The notes: generated by a model not told the origin, from the sequence alone. 64,000 nt of DNA from Luteimonas viscosa (GCF_008244685.1 NZ_VTFT01000001.1:3203248-3267247), one strand, 5' to 3'; shown: positions 51,846-61,701, numbered from the stretch's first letter. Numbers and translations are program-made.

Positions 51846-54800
51846 GTGACCACGCCCTTCCGCCGCCGTCTGCGGCTCGCGCGCCGTGGCGCGTGGTACG
51901 CCGTTGCGCTGACGCTGGTGTTCACCGCGCTGGCGGTGGGCGCGCTGAGCCGGCTGCTGCCGCTGGCCGAGCGCCATCCGGATCGCGTCGCCACGTGGCT
52001 TGGCGAGCGCGCCGGGCGGCCGGTGGCGTTCGACCGGCTCGAGACCGAATGGACGCGGCGCGGGCCGCTGCTGCGCGTGGACGGCCTGCGCATCGGGAAA
52101 GGCGCCGACACGGTGCGCATCGGTGCGGCGGAAATCCTGGTGTCGCAGTACGCCGGCCTCCTGCCCGGGCGCTCGTTCACCGAGCTGCGCCTGCGCGGCC
52201 TGCAACTGGAGCTGGAACGCGGCGACGACGGCCGCTGGCACGTGCGCGGATTGCCGGGCTCCGAGCGGCCGGCGCGCGACCCGTTCGCGGCGCTCGAATC
52301 GCTCGGCGAACTGCAGGTGATCGGCGGTCGGCTGACGGTCTCCGCGCCGGCGCTCGGCATCGAGACCACGCTGCCGAAGATCGACCTGCGCCTGCAGGTG
52401 GACGGCGACCGGGTGCGGGCGGCGGCACGGGCCTGGATCGATCCCGCGGCGGCGCCGCTGGACCTGGCGATCGACCTCGACCGCCACGGCGGCGACGGAC
52501 GCGTCCACGCCGCCGCGATGGAGGCGGAACTGGCGCCCTGGGCGCCGCTGCTGCGCCATGCCGGTGTCGGGGTGGCCTCCGGCACGGGTAGCGCGCAACT
52601 GTGGCTGCAACTGCGCAACAGGCGGGTCAGCCGGGTGACGGTGGATGCCGCCCTGGCCGACGTGCAACTGGCCGGGACGCCGGTGGCGGCGGGTCTTGCG
52701 CCGCCGCGCCTGCGCTTCGGCCAGCTCGAGGCGAAGGCGCGCTGGCAACTGGCGGACCAGGGCTGGCGCGTGGATGCGCCGCGGCTGCGCATTGCGGGCG
52801 ATGGCGGCTCGCAGGTGCTCGACGGGCTCGCGGTCGCGGGCGGGCAGCGGTTCGCGCTGCGTGCGGCACGGCTCGATGCGGGCCCGCTTCTGTCCGTGCT
52901 CGCGCTCGGCGACCGGCTGGAGCCGGGCCTGCGCAACTGGCTGCTGGCCGCGGCGCCGGACGCGACCCTGCACGACATCGCGTTCGAGCGCGGTGCGGAT
53001 GGTCGCCTGCGTGCGAACGCGCGGGTCGAGGCCCTGCGCATGGCCAGCGTCGGCGACACGCCCGGGTTCGCGGGGCTCGCCGGCGCGTTCTCGGGCGATG
53101 CCCAGGGCTTCCGCTTCGAGCCGGATCCGGCGGCGAAGGTGCGCTTCGACTGGCCGTCGGGGTTCGGACCGCCGCATACCGTCACCCTGCGAGGGGAAGT
53201 GGCGGGCTGGCGCGAGGGCGCGGGCCTGCGCGTGGGCACGCCCTCGCTGCGGGTGGCCGGCGAGGGCTATGCCGCCGACGTGCAGGGCGGGATGTGGTTC
53301 CAGAACGACGGCACCCGCCCGTTCATCGACATCGCGGCCGCGGTCGAGGATGCCGAGGTGACCGTGGCCAAGCGCTTCTGGGTGCGCCACGTGATGCCCG
53401 ACGCGGCCGAGCGCTGGCTCGACGACGCACTGGTGGCCGGGCGCGTGCGCGAGGGACGCGCGCTGATCAGCGGCGATCTCGACGACTGGCCCTTCAGCAC
53501 GCGCCGCGACCGGCAGCACGCCGGGCTGTTCCATGCCGATGCCCGGCTGCAGGGCGCGGTGGTGAAGTTCCATCGCGACTGGCCCGCGGTCGAGGACTTC
53601 GACGGCGAGGTCGACTTCGTCAACGACGGCTTCACGGTGCGCGGCGACGGCGCCGTGGCCGGGGTCGAGGTGCGGGGCGTGCAGGCCGCGCTCGCGCACT
53701 ACGGGCGGGCGCCGCTGGAGATCAGTGCGCGCTCCGCCGGGGATGCCGGCGCCCTGCTCGCGCTGCTGCGCCGGAGCCCGCTGCGCAACGGGATCGAGGA
53801 CACGCTCGACAGCCTCTCGGCGAGCGGCCCGGTGGCGGCGACGTTCTCCATGTCGTTGCCGCTGCGCGGCGCCGGCGCGCGGCCGACGATCGCCGGCGAG
53901 GTGGACCTGGAAGGCGTGCGCCTGGCGGACGCGCGCTGGAAGCTGGGCTTCGACCAGGTGCGCGGTCGCGCCACCTACGACCGCCATGGCTTCGACGGCA
54001 GCAGCCTGAAGGCGGTGCGCGAGGGGCGGCCGGGCACGCTGTCGCTGCGCGCCGGGCAGGGCCACGTGCGCGACCCCGCTTCCGCATTCGAAGCCGACCT
54101 CGATGGCGTGCTGGCCGCGAACGACCTGCTGCAGCACGCGCCGCAACTCGACTGGCTGGCACCGCGCGTGCGTGGCCGCTCGCAGTGGCGCGTCGGCGTG
54201 GCGATCCCGCGGGCCGTGCAGGCGGGCGCCGCGGCGCCGGCGCGGCTGCAACTGCGCTCGAACCTGGTCGGCACCACCCTGGACCTGCCCGAACCGCTGG
54301 CGAAACCCGCGGCCGAGGCGCTGCCGACCACGATCGCGACCACGCTGCCGCTGGGCGATGGCGAACTCAGCGTCGACCTCGGTGGACGGCTGGCGCTGCG
54401 CGCCACCACGTCGCCGGCGGGCACCGGCGTACGCGCCGTGCTCGGGGCATCGCGCGTGACCCAGCCGCCGCCGGCTTCGGGCCTGGCGGCCAGCGGCCAT
54501 GCGCCGGTGCTGGATGCGCTGGCCTGGGCCACCCTGGCCTCCGGCAGCGGGGGGGGCGATGGTGCGATGCCGTTGCGCGGCATCGACATCACCGCGGCGC
54601 GCCTGCGCCTGCTCGGTGCGGATTTCGCCGACACCCGCCTGCTGGCGGGCCCGGCGGGTGACGGCACCCAGGTGCGCTTCGAGGGCGCCGCGCTGGCGGG
54701 GACGTTGCAGCTGCCGCGCGCGTCGGCCGTGCCGGTCAGCGGCCGCTTCGCGCGCCTGCACTGGCAGTCCGCGACGCCGCTGGGGCGCACGGCGACGGCA

Positions 54801-55736
54801 ACGGCAACGGCAACGGAAGCGGCGAATCCGCCGGCGTCACCGCGCCCGGCCAGTGGCGACAGCCTCGATCCTTCGAAGGTCCCGCCGTTGCGGATCGATG
54901 TGGACGATTTCCGTTTCGGCACGCTCGCCCTGGGCCGGCTGGAACTGCAGACCCGCGCCACCGCCAGCGGGCTGGAAATCGAACGCCTGCAGACGCGCTC
55001 GGATCGGCAGCGCATCGACGCCGGCGGCAGCTGGACCGGACGCGGCACCAGTGCGCGCACGCAACTGCGCGTGGACGCGGACAGTCGCGACTTCGGCGAG
55101 CTGATGGCCGGCCTGGGCTTCGGCACGAGCATCGACGGCGGCGAGGGAACCTTGCGTTTCTCCGCGCAGTGGCCGCGCAGCCCGGCCGATTTCGCGCTGG
55201 GCGCCATGCAGGGCGAACTGTCGCTGGCGATCAAGGACGGGCGCCTGGTGGAGGTGGAGCCGGGCGCCGGCCGCGTGCTCGGCCTGCTCAGCATCGCGCA
55301 GTTGCCGCGGCGGCTGATGCTCGATTTCCGCGACTTCTTCGCGAAGGGCTTCAGCTTCGACCGCATCGGCGGCAGCGTGCGCTTCGCCGCCGGCATCGCC
55401 CGCAGCGACGACATGCAGATCGACGGACCGGCCGCGGAAATCATCATGCGCGGCCGCAGCGACCTGCGTGCACAGACCCACGACCAGACCATCGAGGTGC
55501 TGCCGAAGACCGGCAACCTGCTGCCGGCCGTGGGTGCGATCGCCGGCGGGCCGGTCGGCGCCGCGGTCGGCGCCGTCGCCAACGCGATGCTGCGCCGGCC
55601 ACTGGGCGGGATGGGCGCGCGCACGTATCGCGTGACCGGGCCGTGGAAGGATCCGCAGGTCGAGGTGGTCGAGCCGGCCAATGCGCCGCAGGCGGCCGCG
55701 GCGCGTCGTTCAGCGGCGCCGCCGCGCGCGCAGTGA
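51846..55736 (+). CDS. yhdP: YhdP-family AsmA-like envelope protein
   Basis: The 1296-residue protein has one N-terminal membrane helix (WYAVALTLVFTALAVGALS). A long beta-rich periplasmic repeat body follows, with the family-specific end LPKTGNLLPAVGAIAGGPVG and YRVTGPWKDPQVEVV. YhdP and its TamB-like relatives form bridges that carry phospholipids to the outer membrane. It starts with GTG at 51846 after the repeat element. An Ala/Thr run near residue 985 (ATATATATEAAN) comes from a short repeated codon pattern. Gene order rng-yhdP-tldD is the standard proteobacterial one. Confidence 0.94.
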   Translation: MTTPFRRRLRLARRGAWYAVALTLVFTALAVGALSRLLPLAERHPDRVATWLGERAGRPVAFDRLETEWTRRGPLLRVDGLRIGKGADTVRIGAAEILVSQYAGLLPGRSFTELRLRGLQLELERGDDGRWHVRGLPGSERPARDPFAALESLGELQVIGGRLTVSAPALGIETTLPKIDLRLQVDGDRVRAAARAWIDPAAAPLDLAIDLDRHGGDGRVHAAAMEAELAPWAPLLRHAGVGVASGTGSAQLWLQLRNRRVSRVTVDAALADVQLAGTPVAAGLAPPRLRFGQLEAKARWQLADQGWRVDAPRLRIAGDGGSQVLDGLAVAGGQRFALRAARLDAGPLLSVLALGDRLEPGLRNWLLAAAPDATLHDIAFERGADGRLRANARVEALRMASVGDTPGFAGLAGAFSGDAQGFRFEPDPAAKVRFDWPSGFGPPHTVTLRGEVAGWREGAGLRVGTPSLRVAGEGYAADVQGGMWFQNDGTRPFIDIAAAVEDAEVTVAKRFWVRHVMPDAAERWLDDALVAGRVREGRALISGDLDDWPFSTRRDRQHAGLFHADARLQGAVVKFHRDWPAVEDFDGEVDFVNDGFTVRGDGAVAGVEVRGVQAALAHYGRAPLEISARSAGDAGALLALLRRSPLRNGIEDTLDSLSASGPVAATFSMSLPLRGAGARPTIAGEVDLEGVRLADARWKLGFDQVRGRATYDRHGFDGSSLKAVREGRPGTLSLRAGQGHVRDPASAFEADLDGVLAANDLLQHAPQLDWLAPRVRGRSQWRVGVAIPRAVQAGAAAPARLQLRSNLVGTTLDLPEPLAKPAAEALPTTIATTLPLGDGELSVDLGGRLALRATTSPAGTGVRAVLGASRVTQPPPASGLAASGHAPVLDALAWATLASGSGGGDGAMPLRGIDITAARLRLLGADFADTRLLAGPAGDGTQVRFEGAALAGTLQLPRASAVPVSGRFARLHWQSATPLGRTATATATATEAANPPASPRPASGDSLDPSKVPPLRIDVDDFRFGTLALGRLELQTRATASGLEIERLQTRSDRQRIDAGGSWTGRGTSARTQLRVDADSRDFGELMAGLGFGTSIDGGEGTLRFSAQWPRSPADFALGAMQGELSLAIKDGRLVEVEPGAGRVLGLLSIAQLPRRLMLDFRDFFAKGFSFDRIGGSVRFAAGIARSDDMQIDGPAAEIIMRGRSDLRAQTHDQTIEVLPKTGNLLPAVGAIAGGPVGAAVGAVANAMLRRPLGGMGARTYRVTGPWKDPQVEVVEPANAPQAAAARRSAAPPRAQ

Positions 55737-55794
55737 TGCCGTCCCGGGGATCGACGGGCTTGCGATCCTCGCGCCAGGCCCCAGACTGCGCGGC

Positions 55795-57246
55795 ATGAAC
55801 AACGCCCAGACCCCGCTCGCCGTCGCCGAATCCCGCCTGCTGCTGCCCGCCGGGCTCGACGCCTCGCAACTCGACCGCATGTTCGGCACCCTGCTCGGGC
55901 CCGGCATCGATTTCGGCGACCTGTATTTCCAGCATTCGCGTCGCGAGAGCTGGAGCATGGAGGACGGCATCGTCAAGGATGGCGCGCATTCGATCGAGCA
56001 GGGCGTCGGCGTGCGCGCGATCAGCGGCGAGAAGACGGGCTTCGCCTATTCCGACGACATCAACGGCGAGGCGCTGCTGGAGGCCGCGCGCTCGGCGCGG
56101 GCGATCGCGCGCGACGGCGACTCGCGCGCGCCGCGTGCGCTCGCGGTGGGCCAGGGCCGCAGCCTGTATCCGGCGCACGACCCGGTGGATGCGCTGGGCA
56201 GCGCCGCCAAGGTCGAGGCGCTGCAACGCATCGACCGCATGCTGCGCGCCGCCGATCCGCGGGTGCAGCAGGTGATGGTCGGGCTGATGGGCGGCGTCGA
56301 CACGGTGCTGGTGGCGCGCAGCGACGGCGTGCTCGGCGGCGACGTGCGGCCGCTCGTGCGGCTCAACGTGCAGGTGATCGTGGAGCAGGACGGCCGCCGC
56401 GAGAGCGGCTATGCCGGCCACGGCGGCCGCTACACCTACGAGGAGTTGCTCGGCGACGGGCGTCCGGAATCGACCGCGCGCGAGGCCCTGCGCCAGGCGC
56501 TGGTGAACCTGGAGGCGATCGACGCGCCCGCCGGCAACATGCCCGTGGTGCTGGGCAGCGGCTGGCCCGGCGTGCTGCTGCACGAGGCGGTGGGCCACGG
56601 CCTGGAAGGCGACTTCAACCGCAAGGGCACCAGCACCTACGCCGGACGCATGGGCCAGCGGGTGGCCGCGCCGGGCGTGACCATCGTCGACGACGGTACG
56701 CTGGCCTCGCGCCGCGGCTCGCTCAACATCGACGACGAGGGCACGCCCACCCAGTGCACCACCCTGATCGAGGACGGGGTGCTCACCGGCTACATGCAGG
56801 ACACGCTCAACGCGCGGCTGATGGGCGTGGCGGCAACCGGCAACGGTCGCCGCGAATCCTTCGCCCACCTGGTGATGCCGCGCATGACCAATACCTACAT
56901 GCTCGCCGGCACGCGCACGCGCGAGGAGATGATCCGCTCGGTGAAGAAGGGCCTGTACGCGGTCAACTTCGGCGGCGGCCAGGTCGACATCACCAGCGGC
57001 AAGTACGTGTTCTCGGCCACCGAGGCCTACCTGATCGAGGACGGCAGGATCACCGCGCCGGTGAAGGGCGCGACCCTGATCGGCAACGGCCCGGAAACCA
57101 TGCAGCGCGTGACCATGGTCGGCGACGACCTCGCGCTCGACGAGGGCGTGGGCACCTGCGGCAAGGACGGCCAGAGCGTGCCGGTGGGCGTCGGCCAGCC
57201 GTCGCTGCTGGTGTCGCAGATCACGGTGGGCGGGACGCGCGCTTGA
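55795..57246 (+). CDS. tldD: Metalloprotease TldD
   Basis: The 483-residue protein has the zinc site HEAVGHGLEGDF near residue 262 and GYMQDTLNARLMGVAATGNGRRES, GTRTREEMI and GGGQVDITSGKYVF, all typical of TldD. With TldE (PmbA) it forms a heterodimer that degrades unfolded peptides such as CcdA and trims modified peptides. The ATG at 55795 is chosen as the usual N-terminus. Its partner pmbA lies 634 bp downstream, separated by darP on the other strand. Confidence 0.97.
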   Translation: MNNAQTPLAVAESRLLLPAGLDASQLDRMFGTLLGPGIDFGDLYFQHSRRESWSMEDGIVKDGAHSIEQGVGVRAISGEKTGFAYSDDINGEALLEAARSARAIARDGDSRAPRALAVGQGRSLYPAHDPVDALGSAAKVEALQRIDRMLRAADPRVQQVMVGLMGGVDTVLVARSDGVLGGDVRPLVRLNVQVIVEQDGRRESGYAGHGGRYTYEELLGDGRPESTAREALRQALVNLEAIDAPAGNMPVVLGSGWPGVLLHEAVGHGLEGDFNRKGTSTYAGRMGQRVAAPGVTIVDDGTLASRRGSLNIDDEGTPTQCTTLIEDGVLTGYMQDTLNARLMGVAATGNGRRESFAHLVMPRMTNTYMLAGTRTREEMIRSVKKGLYAVNFGGGQVDITSGKYVFSATEAYLIEDGRITAPVKGATLIGNGPETMQRVTMVGDDLALDEGVGTCGKDGQSVPVGVGQPSLLVSQITVGGTRA

Positions 57247-57249
57247 GAG

Positions 57250-57343
57250 CCGTGATTCGTGACTGTTCGTTCGTGATTCGGAACAGCCGGATGGCGAGTC
57301 GCCCACGCCTTTTCGAATCACCAATCACCAATGGCGAATCACC
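57250..57343. repeat. GTGATTC heptamer repeat palindrome between tldD and darP
   Basis: The left arm 57252-57281 and right arm 57314-57343 each carry GTGATTCG at both ends and diverged middles (about 22 of 30 positions pair). It begins just after the tldD stop; the darP stop at 57339 falls inside the right arm. Confidence 0.75.
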
Positions 57344-57863
57344 GCTCCTGCGCGAGCGTCTCGCGCAGGAGCCTGAACAACTCCCGGAACGCGCGCGGCG
57401 GCTTGTCGCGGGCGCGTTCGTCGAGCGCGTTGCGCGCCAGTTGCCGCAACTGCTGGCGATCGGCCTGCGGGAATTCTTCCAGCAGTTCCGCCAGCGCCGC
57501 GTCGCCTTCGTCGAGCAGTCGCTCGCGCCAGCGTTCGGCGCGGTGCAGCAGCGCGGTCTCCTGCTTCGCCGCCTCGCCACCGGCGTCGAGCGCATCGCGG
57601 ATCGCGTCGAGCACCTCGTCGTCCTCGCGCCGCATCTGCTTGGCCAGGAACGCCAGCTGGCGTTTGCGCGCGATGTGCGAGGTGATGCGCCGCGTTTCGG
57701 CGATGTGCGGCCGCAGGTGCTCGGGCAGCGGCAGTTTCGCCAGCCGGCCCGGTTCCAGTTCCGCGAGCTGCGTGGCCAGCGCCAGCACGTCCAGGGCCTC
57801 GCGGCGCTGTTGGCTGCGGCTGGGCGACAGGAACTCGCCCGTGTCTTCGTCCTTCCCTCTCAT
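57339..57863 (-). CDS. darP: Ribosome-associated protein DarP (YjgA/DUF615)
   Basis: The 174-residue helical, charged protein contains [50 protein letters not shown] and [18 protein letters not shown], the DUF615 pattern. DarP helps late assembly of the 50S subunit. The start at 57863 ([11 protein letters not shown]) matches close relatives; an upstream ATG at 57881 would overlap the pmbA TTG. Its last codons are in the right arm of a repeat palindrome. Confidence 0.94.
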   Translation of the reverse strand: MRGKDEDTGEFLSPSRSQQRREALDVLALATQLAELEPGRLAKLPLPEHLRPHIAETRRITSHIARKRQLAFLAKQMRREDDEVLDAIRDALDAGGEAAKQETALLHRAERWRERLLDEGDAALAELLEEFPQADRQQLRQLARNALDERARDKPPRAFRELFRLLRETLAQER

Positions 57864-57880
57864 CGCATCAGGATAAGCCA

Positions 57881-59254
57881 TTGAACAGCGTTGCCGTGCC
57901 CGCCACCGACGACAGCCTCGAACGCCTCGACCGCCTGCAGGCGCTGGCCGCGCGCCTGCTCGAGGCGTGCAGCGCGCAGGGTGCCGACCAGGCCGAGGTC
58001 TCGTGCTCCGAAGAACGCGGCCTGAGCGTGAACGTGCGCATGGGCGAGGTCGAGACGGTCGAGGCGACCCGCGACCGCGGCATCGGCGTGACCGTCTACT
58101 TCGGCCGGCGCAAGGGCAGCGCCAGTACCGCCGACCTGCGCGATGCCAGCCTCGACGCCAGCGTGGCGCAGGCCTGCGCGATCGCGAAGTTCACCGAGGC
58201 CGATCCCGCGGCCGGGCTGGCCGATGCCGGACTGATGGCGCGTCCCGGTCCCGGTGGCTGGCCCGATTTCGACGACTGGCACCCGTGGGCGCTCGACGCG
58301 GACCGCGCGGTCGACCTTGCGCTCGCCTGCGAGGCGGCGGGCCGCGACGCCGACGCGCGCATCGCCAACTCCGATGGCGGCTCGGCCAGCAGCAGCGCGT
58401 CGCTGGGCGTGTACGCCAACTCGCACGGATTCGTCGGCGCCGAGCGCGACACCCACCACAGCATCGGCTGCGCACTGATCGCCGGCCAGGGCGACGACAT
58501 GCAGCGCGATGGCTGGTACAGCTACGCGCTGGCGGAAGCCGACCTCGAATCGCCGGTCGCGATCGGGCGCCACGCCGCGCAGCGCACGGTGGCGCGACTG
58601 CAGCCCAGGCCGCTGGCGACCGGGACCTACCCGGTGCTGTTCAGCGCCGAGGTCGCGCGCTCGCTGGTCGGGCACCTGCTCGGCGCGGTCTCCGGTGGCG
58701 CGCTGTACCGGCGCGCGAGCTTCCTGCCCGACAGCGTGGGCACGCGGCTGTTCCCGGAATGGCTGTCGATCCGCGAGGATCCGTTCCTGCGACGCGGCCT
58801 GCGCTCGGCCGCCTGGGACAGCGAAGGCGTGGCCACGCGTGCGTCCTCGCTGGTCGAGGGCGGGGTGCTGCAGCGCTACGTGCTGGGCAGCTACTCGGCG
58901 CGCAAGCTCGGATTGCAGACCACGGGCAACGCCGGCGGCGTGCACAACCTGGAGCTCTCGCCGAACGCCGGCGGCTTCGACGAGATGGTGCGCGGCATGG
59001 GTCGCGGCCTGGTCGTCACCGAACTGATGGGGCAGGGCGTGAACCCGGTGACCGGCGACTATTCGCGCGGTGCCGCCGGCTTCTGGGTGGAAGATGGCGC
59101 GATCGCCCATGCGGTGGACGGGATCACCGTTGCAGGCAACCTGCGTGCGATGTTCCTCGGCATCGAGGCCGTGGGTCGCGATGTCGACCCGCGTTCGCAC
59201 ATCCGCACCGGCTCGATCCTGGTCGGCGCGATGACGGTGGCCGGCGCCGATTGA
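57881..59254 (+). CDS. pmbA: TldE/PmbA metalloprotease subunit
   Basis: The 457-residue protein has the TldE pattern: [73 protein letters not shown]. It lacks the HExxxH zinc site of TldD, as expected. The start is a TTG at 57881, preceded by AGGATAA; no ATG or GTG suits the family N-terminus. Only 17 bp separate it from the divergent darP start, so its promoter must lie within or antisense to darP. Confidence 0.95.
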   Translation: MNSVAVPATDDSLERLDRLQALAARLLEACSAQGADQAEVSCSEERGLSVNVRMGEVETVEATRDRGIGVTVYFGRRKGSASTADLRDASLDASVAQACAIAKFTEADPAAGLADAGLMARPGPGGWPDFDDWHPWALDADRAVDLALACEAAGRDADARIANSDGGSASSSASLGVYANSHGFVGAERDTHHSIGCALIAGQGDDMQRDGWYSYALAEADLESPVAIGRHAAQRTVARLQPRPLATGTYPVLFSAEVARSLVGHLLGAVSGGALYRRASFLPDSVGTRLFPEWLSIREDPFLRRGLRSAAWDSEGVATRASSLVEGGVLQRYVLGSYSARKLGLQTTGNAGGVHNLELSPNAGGFDEMVRGMGRGLVVTELMGQGVNPVTGDYSRGAAGFWVEDGAIAHAVDGITVAGNLRAMFLGIEAVGRDVDPRSHIRTGSILVGAMTVAGAD

Positions 59255-59329
59255 CGGTATGCTAGGCCCGGCCGCGCGGCGGAGGGAGCCGCGCGCGTAA
59301 ACCGCGCTCCAACAACTTCGGGGAAACAC

Positions 59330-59689
59330 ATGAACGATTTCAATCCCATCCCGGGCGACACCGCGAGCCAGGACGACCGCACGGTCGCGATGCTGACGCA
59401 CCTGTCGGGCATCATCCTCGGCTTCATCGTGCCCCTGGTGGTGTGGCTGATCAACAAGGACAAGACGGACAAGGGTTTCCTGATCAGCCAGTCCAAGGAA
59501 GCGCTGAACTTCCAGATCACGCTGCTGTTCGGCTACATCGTCGGCATCATCCTGTCGGTGATCCTGATCGGCGCGCTGCTGAACTTCCTGATCTGGATCG
59601 TCTGCATCATCTTCGCCATCATCGCCGGCCTCGCCGCCAACAAGGGCGAGGACTACCGCTATCCGTTCGCGATCCGGCTGATCAAGTAA
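59330..59689 (+). CDS. DUF4870 membrane protein 1
   Basis: The 119-residue protein has DDRTVAMLTHLSGIILGFIV at the start, three membrane helices and the end GEDYRYPFAIRLI, the DUF4870 (Tic20-like) pattern. The function is unknown. The ATG at 59330 follows a GGGGAAAC site. It is paralogous to the gene at 59966. Confidence 0.88.
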   Translation: MNDFNPIPGDTASQDDRTVAMLTHLSGIILGFIVPLVVWLINKDKTDKGFLISQSKEALNFQITLLFGYIVGIILSVILIGALLNFLIWIVCIIFAIIAGLAANKGEDYRYPFAIRLIK

Positions 59690-59702
59690 CCGCGGTGTGT
59701 CC

Positions 59703-59735
59703 GGACCCGGATGCGGCCGACGCCCGTCCGGGTCC
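59703..59735 (+). terminator. Stem-loop after the first DUF4870 gene
   Basis: A perfect 9-bp stem GGACCCGGA / TCCGGGTCC with a 15-nt loop starts 14 bp after the stop. No adjacent T-tract. The remaining intergenic DNA to 59965 shows no gene. Confidence 0.45.
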
Positions 59736-59900
59736 ACCCTGCATCGCCTCGTGCGTTTTCCGATTGCGGCCTTTCCCGGCGCACGGCGGCTCCGGTCACG
59801 CGATCTCCCGCGCCGGCATCTCCACCACCGACCGGATGGGCCTGCCGGCGCCGGCCTGACCCGCGTGCTCGCGAAGCGGGTCGCTAGGGCATCAGTTGGG

Positions 59901-59928
59901 TTGAGTTCCCCGGGGGCGGGCGCATGAT
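59901..59928 (+). promoter_or_regulatory. Candidate promoter of the second DUF4870 gene
   Basis: TTGAGT (59901-59906) and CATGAT (59923-59928) are separated by 16 bp and lie about 40 bp before the ATG at 59966. Moderate match to sigma-70. Confidence 0.3.
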
Positions 59929-59965
59929 GGTTCTGCGCCGGACGGTTTCCGGCGGGAGCAGGACC

Positions 59966-60403
59966 ATGAATGCGATGCTGCATCGTGAGGACGCCAATCT
60001 CGCCGATCGCCAGTGGGCGGCCGGTGCCCACGTCACCGCGCTGGTACTGGCGCTGCTGACCAGCTGGACCGCCGGTTTCGCGGGCATGCTCGCGGCGGGC
60101 GCGGTCTACCTGCTCAAGCGCGACGATGCGCCGTTCGCCGCGCAGCACGCGCGCGAGGCGTTCAACTTCAACCTGAGCATGTTCCTGTACGCCTGCGGCA
60201 TCTGCGCGGTCGGCTTCCTGCTGCTGGGCGCCACCGTGCTGACGCTCGGCATCGGCCTGATCGTCACCCTGCCGGCGGGCCTGATGCTGCTGGTGGCGAT
60301 CGCCGCGCTCGCGGTGATGTGGCTGGTGTGCAGCATCGTCGCCGCGGTCAAGGCCTGGAACGGCGAGGACTACCGCTATCCGCTGACGCTGCGGCTGCTC
60401 TGA
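59966..60403 (+). CDS. DUF4870 membrane protein 2
   Basis: The 145-residue protein has RQWAAGAHVTALVLALLTSW, AAQHAREAFNFNLSMFLYAC, two further helices and GEDYRYPLTLRLL at the C-terminus. The shared GEDYRYP ending and EAxNFxxxxxxFxY core show it is a diverged paralogue of the gene at 59330. The ATG at 59966 is preceded by GGGAGCAGG; earlier starts at 59924 add non-family residues. It converges on ispA with a 22-bp gap. Confidence 0.86.
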   Translation: MNAMLHREDANLADRQWAAGAHVTALVLALLTSWTAGFAGMLAAGAVYLLKRDDAPFAAQHAREAFNFNLSMFLYACGICAVGFLLLGATVLTLGIGLIVTLPAGLMLLVAIAALAVMWLVCSIVAAVKAWNGEDYRYPLTLRLL

Positions 60404-60425
60404 TCCCGAGGCTCGGTCCGCCCGG

Positions 60426-61406
60426 CTAGTACGAACGCTCGATCGTCCGGCGCCCCAGTTCCGCCAGGGGCGCCGTGTCGCCGGGCAGCGCGGCGAGCGC
60501 ATCGGTCATGCGCGCCGCAAGCTGGCGCAGGCGTTCGCGCGAGGCGTCCACGCCGATCAGGGCGGGGAAGGTGATCTTGTCCTGGGCGGCGTCCTTGCCG
60601 GCGGTCTTGCCGAGGGTGGCGCTGTCGGCTTCGACATCGAGCAGGTCGTCCCGGATCTGGAAGGCCAGGCCCAGCGCCTCGGCGAAATCGTCGAGCGCGC
60701 GCCGTGTCGGCGCCGCGGCGTCGGCGGTGATCGCGCCCAGGCGGATCGCTGCGCGCAGCAGCGCGCCGGTCTTCATCGCATGCAGGCGTTCGAGGAAGCC
60801 GAGCCGCCTGGACGGATCGTCGGCATTGCCTCCGGCGTCGGGCCGGGACGGATCGTGGCCGCCGGCATGTCGCGCGCGACCCGAGCCCGTGCCCGTCGCC
60901 GCGACATCCAGCGCCTGTCCGCCGCACATGCCGCGCGCGCCGGCCGCGTCGGCCAGTTCGGCCAGCAGGGCGACGCGCCGGGTGTCGTTCACGGGCGTGG
61001 CGGCCAGCACCGCGAAGGCCAGCGGCTGCAACGCGTCGCCGGCGAGGATCGCGGTGGCCTCGTCGAATGCCACGTGCACGGTCGGTTGGCCGCGGCGCAG
61101 CGCGTCGTCGTCCATCGCCGGCAGGTCGTCGTGCACCAGCGAATAGGCATGCACCAGCTCGACCGCCGCCGCCGGTCCGTCGAGCGTCTCCTCGCGCGCG
61201 CCGCAGGCATGGCCTGCCGCGTACACCAGCAGCGGCCGCATGCGCTTGCCGCCGAGCAGGACCGCGTGGCGCATCGCGGCGAGCAGCCCCGGTTCGGTGC
61301 CGGCGACGCTGTCGAGCGCGGCCGCGAGCGCGGCATCGGCGCGCTTGCGCCAATCGTCCAGCTGGATTGCGATCGCCCCGGCGCGGGAAGGGTCAGCCGT
61401 CGCCAT
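60426..61406 (-). CDS. ispA: Farnesyl/geranyl diphosphate synthase
   Basis: The 326-residue prenyl synthase has [14 protein letters not shown], the first Asp-rich motif DDLPAMDDD near residue 90, [14 protein letters not shown] and the second Asp-rich region [13 protein letters not shown] near 252. It condenses IPP with DMAPP/GPP. Between GGQALDV and the [12 protein letters not shown] helix there is an insertion of about 30 Gly/Arg/Asp/Pro-rich residues relative to E. coli IspA. Its start overlaps the end of xseB by 14 bp, the usual xseB-ispA pairing; no dxs follows. Confidence 0.95.
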   Translation of the reverse strand: MATADPSRAGAIAIQLDDWRKRADAALAAALDSVAGTEPGLLAAMRHAVLLGGKRMRPLLVYAAGHACGAREETLDGPAAAVELVHAYSLVHDDLPAMDDDALRRGQPTVHVAFDEATAILAGDALQPLAFAVLAATPVNDTRRVALLAELADAAGARGMCGGQALDVAATGTGSGRARHAGGHDPSRPDAGGNADDPSRRLGFLERLHAMKTGALLRAAIRLGAITADAAAPTRRALDDFAEALGLAFQIRDDLLDVEADSATLGKTAGKDAAQDKITFPALIGVDASRERLRQLAARMTDALAALPGDTAPLAELGRRTIERSY

Positions 61407-61656
61407 CGACCGCGCCCGGGAACGGCTCGGACCTGTCGGGAGCGTCGGGATCGGTGAGCAGGCGCACGCGCAGTTCCGCCTGTTCGAGCGCCTGCTGGCA
61501 GCGCCGGTAGAGTCCCACCCCGCGCTCGTAGGCGGCGAGGGATTCCTCCAGGCTCATCTCGCCGTGCTCCATCTTCTCGACCAGCTGCTCGAGCTGGTCC
61601 AGCGAAGTCTCGAAGTCGGCAACGGGCGAGGGATCGGCGGCGGGCTTCTTGGCCAT
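61393..61656 (-). CDS. xseB: Exodeoxyribonuclease VII small subunit
   Basis: The 87-residue protein has the XseB signature [39 protein letters not shown] and [12 protein letters not shown], forming a helical hairpin that binds the large subunit XseA. The ATG at 61656 was preferred over a TTG six bases upstream. It overlaps ispA by 14 bp. Confidence 0.95.
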   Translation of the reverse strand: MAKKPAADPSPVADFETSLDQLEQLVEKMEHGEMSLEESLAAYERGVGLYRRCQQALEQAELRVRLLTDPDAPDRSEPFPGAVDGDG

Positions 61657-61701
61657 GCGCAAAGTGTAAGCCAGTGCACGCCGCGCGGCGCATGCACGTG
61701 G

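Noticed and set aside
51804..54761. 985-codon minus-strand frame opposite yhdP
   Set aside because: Composition is Arg/Gln/Ala-rich without domains, and the sense frame encodes a clear YhdP. It is a codon-bias shadow.
45451..57343. CRISPR array interpretation of the ~7-bp repeats
   Set aside because: Units are about 7 bp, without 25-40 bp repeats or unique spacers, and no cas genes are present.
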